This document shows, one piece after another, positions 58,121-64,000 of a stretch of 64,000 nt of DNA. Location of the stretch: the NCBI RefSeq assembly GCF_002831585.1, contig NZ_CP025113.1, positions 2,170,001 through 2,234,000 on the forward strand. The letters are read 5' to 3'. Below the pieces are notes generated by a model. That model was not told where the DNA came from. It saw only the letters and a list, made by a program, of their open reading frames with translations, and ran no database searches. The first letter of the stretch is position 1. Every line of letters starts with the position of its first letter. The position numbers were made by a program, and so were the translations under genes. Source of the stretch: Bradyrhizobium sp. SK17. GTDB lineage: Bacteria; Pseudomonadota; Alphaproteobacteria; Rhizobiales; Xanthobacteraceae.

Positions 58121-58144
58121 AAAAAGGCCGGCTTGCGCCGGCCC
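58121..58144 (-). terminator. Terminator after the outer-membrane barrel gene
   Basis: GGCCGGC / GCCGGCC with a short loop, followed on the minus strand by TTTTT. Confidence 0.85.
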
Positions 58145-58173
58145 TTCTACTTTCGGTTGTGGGCGTGTCGTTC

Positions 58174-58920
58174 TCAGTAACGGCCGTAGGCGGGACCGCC
58201 GAGGTTGCCGAGATTGAAGCGGTAGTTGAGGCCCGCCTTCACCGTGTGCTCGTCATTGTGGAAGCTGCCATACTGCACCAGCGCGCCCGGCGCGGTGAAG
58301 CGGCTGTCGCCGAAGTCGTAGTACTGGTACTCGACCTTGGCCGACCAGTTCGGCGCGAACATGTATTCGGCGCCGCCGCCGATGGTCCAGCCGTTGCTGT
58401 GGTTGTCGGTCAGCGCGAAGCCGACCGGCGCGCCGCCCAAGGTCACCGACTCATTGTTGTCGGAATAGGCGTACCCGCCCTTCACGTAGATCAGCCCGGG
58501 GCCCCACGTGTAGCCGACCCGGCCGGTGATCGAGGCGATGCCGCGCTGGTTGTTGTTGTAGGTGTAGCCGCCCGGGAAGATCGCGTTGAGCTGGTGGCCG
58601 CCGACCCAGGAATACTGGCCTTCGAGGCCGATCACCCACATCGGCGACAGCTGCCAGTCGTAGCCGCCCTGCACGCCGCCCATGAAGCGGGAGCTGGAAT
58701 CGGACAACGCGAGGCCGTTGAACGTGCTGTTGTCGGAGAACACGCCGCCGAGATGGCCGCCGAGATAGAAGCCGGTCCAGTTGTAGAGCGGTGCGGCGTA
58801 AACGGGCGCGGGCGGCGCCTTCTGGTAATAGCCGCGGTTGAAGTCGGCGGCGTGAGCGGTCGCGCCAAGGGCAGCGACGGCAACAGCCGCGGCTGCGGTT
58901 GCGAGCAGGAACGTCTTCAT
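58174..58920 (-). CDS. Outer-membrane beta-barrel porin-like protein
   Basis: 248 residues from the ATG at 58920. A signal peptide ends AHA-AD. The mature protein starts with [15 protein letters not shown], the common rhizobial Omp25/Omp31-like motif, and ends with alternating residues LNYRFNLG. It forms a small eight-stranded barrel. Monocistronic with a strong terminator. Confidence 0.92.
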   Translation of the reverse strand: MKTFLLATAAAAVAVAALGATAHAADFNRGYYQKAPPAPVYAAPLYNWTGFYLGGHLGGVFSDNSTFNGLALSDSSSRFMGGVQGGYDWQLSPMWVIGLEGQYSWVGGHQLNAIFPGGYTYNNNQRGIASITGRVGYTWGPGLIYVKGGYAYSDNNESVTLGGAPVGFALTDNHSNGWTIGGGAEYMFAPNWSAKVEYQYYDFGDSRFTAPGALVQYGSFHNDEHTVKAGLNYRFNLGNLGGPAYGRY

Positions 58921-59149
58921 GGGGCAGTCTCCGGACAAGTCATGCGGCGCAGCGTCAGTGGCGCCATCCATAGGCGACGGGTTAGACCGCATTTGAATAA
59001 AATGCTGTCACCGGAAGACCGCTCGGAGCGTTAAGTCGCACCCTTTGCAGCGAAACGTTTTGTTGTGCCTAACGGACGCTTAAGGGGGAATGAAGGAAGG
59101 CTTAACGGGCGCGCGCGGCGCATCCGCTCTTAACCAAGCCGTTCGCCGA

Positions 59150-59482
59150 TCAGATCGCGGGCTCGTCGAGCCGCTTGCGCACGTCGTCGCGGATCTGCGC
59201 GCGGAACGCTTCGCGGCGCGCGGCGCGATCCTTGACCGGAACGTCGTGGCGATCGAACACGTCGAACTTGTCCAGGATCGGATAGTGCTCGCTCGCCATC
59301 GCCAGCACGCGCAGCAGGCCCGCGACCTTTGGGGTCGGGCCGCTGACCTCCCACTTGCGGAGTTTCTCGGCGCCGCCGGCGGCGGGCAGCCCGCACAGCT
59401 TCGCCATGTCGGCCGCGGTCAGTTCGCGGCCGAGGGCCTCGCCGAGATGGGTGCGCAATTTTCTCAGTTCTGGGCCGGTCAC
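59150..59482 (-). CDS. Small helix-turn-helix protein
   Basis: 110 residues from a GTG at 59482. ELTAADMAKLCGLPAAGGAE and EKLRKWEVSGPTPKVAGLLR resemble an XRE-type HTH with a longer turn. The C-terminal third is charged. A regulator is likely; target unknown. Confidence 0.65.
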   Translation of the reverse strand: MTGPELRKLRTHLGEALGRELTAADMAKLCGLPAAGGAEKLRKWEVSGPTPKVAGLLRVLAMASEHYPILDKFDVFDRHDVPVKDRAARREAFRAQIRDDVRKRLDEPAI

Positions 59483-59568
59483 TCTCGGGTCCGCTCCGCG
59501 ATAAGAATGTGAAGTGAGTCACATGACGTGTTCGAGACGCAGGCTATACGCCGCGCATGCGACTTCTA

Positions 59569-59611
59569 AAGCATGATCCGGAAAAGTGCGAAGCGGTTTT
59601 CCGAGAAAGGT
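59569..59611. repeat. Dispersed rhizobial repeat (GCATGATCCGGAAAAG type)
   Basis: GCATGATCCGGAAAAG followed by a hairpin CGGAAAA...GTTTTCCG and AGGTCATG. The same kind of sequence is scattered through Bradyrhizobium genomes. A weaker relative occurs at 21162. Confidence 0.55.
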
Positions 59612-59682
59612 CATGGGCAAACAAGAAGCTAAAGCGAGATGACGATTCAACCTCATCTCGTCTCGCCTTAGAGGAAACCGTC

Positions 59683-59808
59683 ATGCATGGCATCATCGAG
59701 AGCCTCAGCCCCGAGCACGGACAGATCGATTGGAAATGGGTCGGCAGTGTGTTCGTGCTCTATGTGGTGCTGATGCTCGGCGGGGCGAGGTTGCTGCTCG
59801 CGCATTGA
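59683..59808 (+). CDS. Small single-pass membrane protein (41 residues)
   Basis: An ATG at 59683 after GAGGAAA gives a 41-residue product: a polar head (MHGIIESLSPEHGQIDWKW) and one membrane helix (VFVLYVVLMLGGARLLLA). The longer frame from 59557 runs through a dispersed repeat and is not credible. Lies just outside the island. Confidence 0.55.
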   Translation: MHGIIESLSPEHGQIDWKWVGSVFVLYVVLMLGGARLLLAH

Positions 59809-59858
59809 TCCATGCGACGCCGAGGAGCGCGCTGACGGCAGCCATCATTCGAGAAGAT

Positions 59859-59887
59859 CCTGGTGCTGCCAGACAGGATTGAACTGT
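59859..59887. repeat. att site, distal copy
   Basis: 29-bp exact copy of 62804-62832, starting CCTGGTGCTGCCAGACAGG. It carries the 3' end of tRNA-Thr without the rest of the gene. Confidence 0.9.
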
Positions 59888-60015
59888 GGTTGTCGTCAGC
59901 TTTACTATTGAGTTTGTTGAGATTTTCGTCTCGCCATCGTTCCATGTGTATCAGCCGTGTGCGCAGTTGTCATGCGGCGATTACCGGGAGCGCGCCGGGC
60001 GAACTTTGCCCACTC

Positions 60016-61014
60016 TCAATCTGTCGCAACTATCGTTACGCCATCCCCAAGGATGCGACGCGCATCCTCTGCGAAGGCCTTCGGAATCCGAATGTGATCG
60101 ACGTACTCGAGCCAATTCCAGCCGGGTGTCGGCTCATAGACCTGCGCCCACTCGACACGCTTCTTTGTGTCGGGCGGTGCGTCGGCATGAATTTTTACCG
60201 TCATGTCCCTTCCCCAGAATGCCGGATCAATTTGAAGCAACTGCGTCTGCTCAGTTTCAGTCAGCTGGCGCCCCATCGGCCGCCCGTTGAAATTGACCTC
60301 GCCACCAACCAAACGCCACTCTCGCTGGCGATAGTAACCTAGTTCGTCCTGCGCATAGGGATTGTCGGTCGGGTAGAACATGTTCAACAACACGGCAAGT
60401 ACGCCAACGCTGTGGTCGAAGGGGATGTTGTTGAAGCCCACGTGCTTCATCAATTGATGAATGTGGATGGCTGGCACGACGTAGTCTTCTACGATCTCAC
60501 CATTTGGGCCGCTGTTACGCAAGTTCATCGTGTAGTCTTCGTTGACTGGCAAGCCGGATTGAGCCTGCAGCTTCTCCCGGTCGGCACCAGCAGCGATGTT
60601 GTTCAGGTGGCTTAGTACGTGGCGCGTGTGATGCGCGCCGCGCACAAGGAAGATCGCAAGAAGGCTGAGTGGATTTGGTTGAGTTCCTTGGGGCACGTAT
60701 ACGACCGGCATTGCTCCGGCTGTACGCAGCTTCTCGATAGTGAACGCGAGTGCTATCGGGCCGAACGTGATACTATGTTGCGGAAGTTCAGCGATAGACA
60801 GCTCGGTGAAGCAGATGCGACGCTGTAGGGTCTCAAGGGTTTCGTTGGCGCCGCCTACGAGGCCCGTTATGTCCCACTTGACGAGCTCCGGGGCCAACAC
60901 GAGGCCAACTTCGCGCATGAAGGCAAGGATTTTCAACCCGCGTTGAACAACATTGTCGCTGGTTTCGCCTGCTCTTCCGCGCGGGAAACTATGGAAAAAG
61001 AACCTATCGCTCAT
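60016..61014 (-). CDS. Putative AbiGi-like abortive infection protein
   Basis: 332 residues from the ATG at 61014 with AGAGAAG upstream; the frame is open to 61053. The first half resembles the AbiGi family (putative phage-resistance antitoxin): GLKILAFMREVGLVLAPELV, RRICFTELSIAELPQHSITF, then GAMPVVYVPQG. The second half has no recognised domain. The family call rests on pattern memory only. Downstream of a 260-residue ORF on the same strand, 51 bp away, inside a tRNA-bound island, which fits a defence cassette. Confidence 0.6.
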   Translation of the reverse strand: MSDRFFFHSFPRGRAGETSDNVVQRGLKILAFMREVGLVLAPELVKWDITGLVGGANETLETLQRRICFTELSIAELPQHSITFGPIALAFTIEKLRTAGAMPVVYVPQGTQPNPLSLLAIFLVRGAHHTRHVLSHLNNIAAGADREKLQAQSGLPVNEDYTMNLRNSGPNGEIVEDYVVPAIHIHQLMKHVGFNNIPFDHSVGVLAVLLNMFYPTDNPYAQDELGYYRQREWRLVGGEVNFNGRPMGRQLTETEQTQLLQIDPAFWGRDMTVKIHADAPPDTKKRVEWAQVYEPTPGWNWLEYVDHIRIPKAFAEDARRILGDGVTIVATD

Positions 61015-61065
61015 GATCTTCTCTGTATCGGTCGGTCTGCGCTCAGGTGCCACGCGAAACTACGC

Positions 61066-61848
61066 TTATTTGTGTTTACGATGTTCTTTCAATAGGGTCT
61101 CAAGACGTTGCTCCCAGCCGTCTCGGTGCTCGATCCGGTCAAATCCGTCGCGAGGTCCCTTGAGGAGGTCGACGCGGCTTCGTCGGCTTAGCTCCTCCCA
61201 ATCGTTGTACATCAGGTAGAGAGCGTTGCCGTAGGACAGGTTCTCGAAGGCAACTAAGTTGTCTCCGAATTGAGCACCGAAGTATCGCAGGAACCCGTTT
61301 GTTCCCGCGATGAACGCTGTCGGCTTGAAGCGGGCCATAACATTTAGCCGCTGCTTCATGGTGTTGCGGCTCGTCTCAGATACGGCTCTCTTGCCATGCA
61401 GCATCCGTCGAACCACGTCGTCTACGTTGCCGACGGGAAGTATCTCCCAATCTACGCGGACGGTGTCGAGGTACTGCGCCAGCGTCGCGCTGCTCTCAAA
61501 GACATCGGCGGCGCCCAAGTTCTCTTGCAGGATGTTCAGGTTGTACAGAACGTCATCGTCGAAGTCCGGGGCTTGCTTGCTGAGGACTTGATCGACTGCA
61601 AACCTGACAACAAATTCTGGTCCAGTCCGCTGTTCCAACAGTGTGAGTGACAACTCGACTTCCTTGGGCGGAATGAAGTCGCGTTGACAGCCCTTACGTT
61701 CCAGCGAAGCCGTGAGGTGCTTCGGTCCGTCTGCCCGGAATTCGTTGGCAAAGAACCGTAGCTCGTTATCGTGGGCGTACTTTATGGCTCGTTGCATGCA
61801 CGACGTGCCATGGCCCTTCCGTTGATGCGCATATTCGGACGCCCCCAT
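61066..61848 (-). CDS. Unrecognised island protein, possibly N-terminally truncated
   Basis: 260 residues from the ATG at 61848; the frame is open to 61926. The N-terminus (YAHQRKGHGTSCMQRAIKY) resembles the acetyl-CoA loop of GNAT enzymes, with the hydrophobic NLILLHMG before it, but the earlier strands of such a domain are missing. The C-terminal part (FKPTAFIAGTNGFLRYFG, SYGNALYLMYNDWEEL) fits no family I know. It abuts the truncated integrase, so its 5' part may have been lost in the same deletion. No ribosome site is seen at 61848. Confidence 0.55.
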   Translation of the reverse strand: MGASEYAHQRKGHGTSCMQRAIKYAHDNELRFFANEFRADGPKHLTASLERKGCQRDFIPPKEVELSLTLLEQRTGPEFVVRFAVDQVLSKQAPDFDDDVLYNLNILQENLGAADVFESSATLAQYLDTVRVDWEILPVGNVDDVVRRMLHGKRAVSETSRNTMKQRLNVMARFKPTAFIAGTNGFLRYFGAQFGDNLVAFENLSYGNALYLMYNDWEELSRRSRVDLLKGPRDGFDRIEHRDGWEQRLETLLKEHRKHK

Positions 61849-61859
61849 ATGGAGGAGGA

Positions 61860-62725
61860 TCAGGTTGCCCGGCTCAGAAAGCGGTCCACTGCAAACCCAC
61901 CAGCGCGACCCTCGCCGGCGGCGCAAAGGATGGCGTCATCGTGCCCAAGGAATTCAATCAACATCTCGAAGCGCCGTTTGATGCGGTCGGCGTCGCGCCG
62001 CAGCACGCCCCGATCCAGCGCGGCCTTGTGCCACGCCTCGGCCAGAGCCGTCAGTGACCGGCCGCTGGGTTTTGATCGCGCATGCTCGAATGGCCGGAAG
62101 CGCTTGGCGTAGCCATCTGTTGCGAAGTCGCCATCTGCATTTCGCGAGAGCTTCCGCGCCGCTTCCGACAAATCGCGAGAGGTCCATTCGATCAACTTCC
62201 AGCGGCTTGCGTAGTCTGTGACGACGCCACGACGGGCGAGGAAGACGTCAGCCATCCTGCCGAACCGCTCTTCCATAGATGCGCGGTGACGCTCCTCTGG
62301 CGACCCGTGGATGCCCAACCGTGCGGTTGCCCCGTACTCACCTCGTCGAGCTTGCTCATTCAGCTCTGCAACGCGGAGCCACTGCTCGGTCGTCGGGACG
62401 GATGTATCCTCAAGGGCTTCGGCGAATGCCCCGTACAACTCCCCGGAGAGAGCGCTGATTTGCTTATCAGTGAGCGGCTTTGGTCCGTCACGCAGCGCAG
62501 ACATCGTGCGTTCCACCTCAGCCGCGACCTCCGGGCACTTCGCCTTGGCCGCGGTGCGGTCAGCGGTCCTGAGCGAGATGCTGATGTGATCCTTGAACCA
62601 GTTCGGCGGACGCCGATCTTTGGCAACTTCGCCAAGATCGCTTGAACATCTTTCGGGATACGCTTGCGGTAGTACCAGTTGTCGGAACCGCGTCGCTTGG
62701 TAGGGCAGGCCATTCGCAAAACCAT
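61860..62725 (-). pseudogene. Tyrosine-type integrase remnant, frameshifted and truncated
   Basis: The start at 62725 gives MVLRMACPTKRRGSDNWYYR and RKRIPKDVQAILAKLP, the N-terminal domain of many rhizobial phage-type integrases. The frame then breaks at the AAA run complementary to 62619-62621; one extra A joins it to PKDRRPPNWFKDHISISLRT and the following helical core-binding domain. The sequence stops near IEFLGHDDA, and the catalytic domain with its R-H-R-Y residues is absent. It reads away from tRNA-Thr, whose 3' end lies 80 bp upstream. Confidence 0.75.
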
Positions 62726-62803
62726 CGTGTAGCACCCGTGTGTATCAGGCGCGGTACGAAAGGCTCAACGATATCAGTAAGCTGCTGATGTCGCAGGGGA
62801 AGG

Positions 62804-62832
62804 CCTGGTGCTGCCAGACAGGATTGAACTGT
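62804..62832. repeat. att site, tRNA-proximal copy
   Basis: 29 bp overlapping the CCA end and T-arm of tRNA-Thr, identical to 59859-59887. Confidence 0.9.
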
Positions 62833-62880
62833 CGACCTCTCCATTACCAATGGAGTGCTCTACCACTGAGCTACGGCAGC
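62806..62880 (-). tRNA. tRNA-Thr (anticodon GGT)
   Basis: 75 nt with an encoded CCA. Acceptor stem GCTGCCG/TGGCAGC (one G-T pair), D-arm GCTC...GAGC, anticodon stem CTCCA/TGGAG with loop TTGGTAA, anticodon GGT at 62848-62846, and T-arm with GTTCAATCC. The gene is intact after island integration because the island copy restores the 3' end. Confidence 0.97.
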
Positions 62881-63197
62881 GTGCCCGGGAAAAATTGAAT
62901 CGGCCCAGAGGGCCCGTCCAAGCGGGCGGTTCTTGCCACAGGCCTCCCCTTCGCGCAAGCGAAACAGCGCCCCTCCCGCCGGGCAAATCGGCAGAAATCA
63001 CGTTCCGCGTCGATCATTGCGGCCAATCCGGCCGATTTCGGCCGGATTGGGTTCCCGATGGTGCCGGAAGGCTCCCGATCCACCAACCGCCGAATCATGC
63101 CGTCGCGCGCAACTGGCCGGCCGGGCAGGGTGCGCGGGTCGCGGCCATTGTCTATGCTTGGGGTGCGCAAGGCGACGGCGGTTCGAGAAATTTTGCA
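62881..63197. other. 317-bp region without a gene
   Basis: Between tRNA-Thr and a small gene. Several open frames cross it on both strands but none has a start signal or coherent sequence. An inverted pair CGGCCGATTT / AAATCGGC-like stretch near 63030-63045 is the only structure noticed. Confidence 0.4.
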
Positions 63198-63407
63198 ATG
63201 ACGGGCGATCAGGACAGAGGCGGCGGGCAGGCCGGAGCCCGCGTGAAGGATGCACGACAGGATCGCCTCAAGCTCGCGCTGCGCGAAAACCTGAAGCGGC
63301 GGAAATCGCAGGCGCGCGGTCGCGAGGATGTGGCTTCCGAGCCGGCCGACGGCCCGCTAGATGTCGGCTCGCCGGACGATACCGGCGCAAATGGGCCGGA
63401 CCGTTGA
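63198..63407 (+). CDS. Small basic hypothetical protein
   Basis: 69 residues from the ATG at 63198. The core LKLALRENLKRRKSQARGRE is a basic amphipathic helix found in small proteins of Rhizobiales; function unknown. The longer frame from 62808 starts inside the tRNA and is rejected. Same direction as the following reductase-like gene, 37 bp upstream. Confidence 0.6.
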   Translation: MTGDQDRGGGQAGARVKDARQDRLKLALRENLKRRKSQARGREDVASEPADGPLDVGSPDDTGANGPDR

Positions 63408-63444
63408 TCCGGCAGGTGTGACGAAAGAAAAGCAGGTCGCCGAG

Positions 63445-64000
63445 ATGGCAGTGGACGAGACGACGATCAATCGCCTGAACGCAACTGCCTACGCCTTCCC
63501 GCGCCATGAGCAGACCTTTCCGACCCTGACCGCACACGAGATCGAGCGCATGCGCCGTTTCGGCGAGCCGCGCTCGTACAATGACGGCGAGGCGCTGTTC
63601 GAGACCGGCACGCCGGGCCCCGGCATGTTCGTGGTGCTGTCGGGCAACGTGTCGATCACCCAGCGCGACGGCCTCGGTCGTGTCACGCCGGTCATCGACC
63701 AGGGGCCGGGGCAATTCCTCGCCGAGATCGGCCAGCTCTCCGGCCGCGCCGCGCTGGTCGACGGCCATGCCGACGGCACTGTGGAGACATTGCTGCTGCC
63801 GCCGGACCGGCTGCGCGCGCTGCTGGTCGCCGAAGCCGATCTCGGCGAGCGCATCATGCGCGCGCTGATCCTGCGCCGGGTCAGCCTGATCCAGGGCGGC
63901 GCCGGCGGCCCGGTGCTGATCGGCTCGGCGTCGGTCGGCAACATGGCGCCGTTGCAGAACTTCCTGGCCCGCAACGGCCAGCCGCATCACGTGCTCGATC
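63445..64000 (+). CDS. cNMP-binding / FAD-dependent thioredoxin-reductase-like protein (5' part)
   Basis: The frame opens with the ATG at 63445 and runs off the right edge; 185 codons are visible. Residues about 40-140 form a cyclic-nucleotide-binding fold (EALFETGTPGPGMFVVLSGN, GQFLAEIGQLSGRAALVDG). From about 150 the sequence GPVLIGSASVGNMAPLQNFL begins the thioredoxin-like linker that in this family precedes an FAD/NAD(P) thioredoxin reductase domain. A redox enzyme gated by a nucleotide is inferred; the catalytic CxxC lies outside the window. Confidence 0.8.
   Translation, partial: MAVDETTINRLNATAYAFPRHEQTFPTLTAHEIERMRRFGEPRSYNDGEALFETGTPGPGMFVVLSGNVSITQRDGLGRVTPVIDQGPGQFLAEIGQLSGRAALVDGHADGTVETLLLPPDRLRALLVAEADLGERIMRALILRRVSLIQGGAGGPVLIGSASVGNMAPLQNFLARNGQPHHVLD

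Larger units (their letters stand above)
59859..62832. mobile_element. Genomic island at tRNA-Thr(GGT)
   Basis: About 2.95 kb bounded by identical 29-bp direct repeats (59859-59887 and 62804-62832). The right copy is the CCA end and T-arm of the tRNA-Thr gene, the usual target of tyrosine recombinases. The interior is clearly lower in GC than its flanks. It carries a decayed integrase next to the tRNA, an unrecognised ORF and an AbiGi-like gene, all on the minus strand. With a truncated integrase it probably cannot move by itself. Confidence 0.88.

Noticed and set aside
59557..59682. Longer start for the 41-residue membrane protein
   Set aside because: The added residues come from a dispersed repeat, and a good ribosome site precedes the internal ATG.

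Overview
The window is a chromosomal segment of an alphaproteobacterium, most likely Bradyrhizobium or a close relative in the Nitrobacteraceae. This rests on the high GC content, GcrA, a C4-pathway HemA, split F0 ATP synthase genes with paired b and b' subunits, and many intergenic palindromic repeats of the type common in bradyrhizobia. Taxonomy is inferred from gene content only.

Layout. 1-9.7 kb: an aerobic benzoyl-CoA (box) cluster, with the XRE/shikimate-kinase-like regulator boxR divergent from benzoate-CoA ligase, an alpha/beta hydrolase, boxC and boxB. A 2.35-kb IS1595-family element with matching inverted repeats, an 8-bp target duplication and three passenger ORFs splits the cluster just upstream of boxC. 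The epoxidase reductase gene boxA is not in the window. 9.7-15 kb: an SDR, a polysaccharide deacetylase, an OmpA-family protein with an apparent N-terminal frameshift, and membrane proteins. 15-22 kb: a complete phosphate regulon, phoR-pstSCAB-phoU-phoB, with a PHO box before pstS. 22-27.3 kb: gcrA, argD-argF, hslO, apaG. 27.5-30.6 kb: an opgC-like acyltransferase followed by two exported SGNH hydrolases. 30.9-39.2 kb: glpK, GNATs, GST, thrC, an M16 peptidase and small proteins. 39.3-41.9 kb: F0 genes atpI-B-E-F2-F. 42-44 kb: DsbA-like isomerase, exported protein, YjbQ.

44-53 kb: a CrbS/CrbR-like pair (solute-symporter hybrid kinase and LuxR-type regulator) beside a metabolite:H+ symporter. 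The pair is separated by a RAYT transposase flanked by inverted REPs, with a duplicated copy of the regulator 3' end, and by a repressor/drug-exporter pair with a palindromic operator. 53-59.8 kb: hemA, a metallo-beta-lactamase-fold hydrolase, a chemoreceptor, an outer-membrane barrel and small proteins. 59.86-62.83 kb: a small low-GC island bounded by 29-bp direct repeats, one of which is the 3' end of tRNA-Thr(GGT). It holds a decayed integrase, an unrecognised ORF that may be truncated, and an AbiGi-like gene. The window ends in a cNMP-binding/FAD-dependent thioredoxin-reductase-like gene.

Most interesting points: the tRNA-Thr island with its possible phage-defence genes; the IS1595 element that cut a TGCA-type palindrome upstream of boxC; the RAYT/REP unit with the duplicated gene end; the opgC-SGNH-SGNH operon; a small inverted-repeat element nested in another repeat; and three genes each apparently broken by one missing base in a homopolymer.
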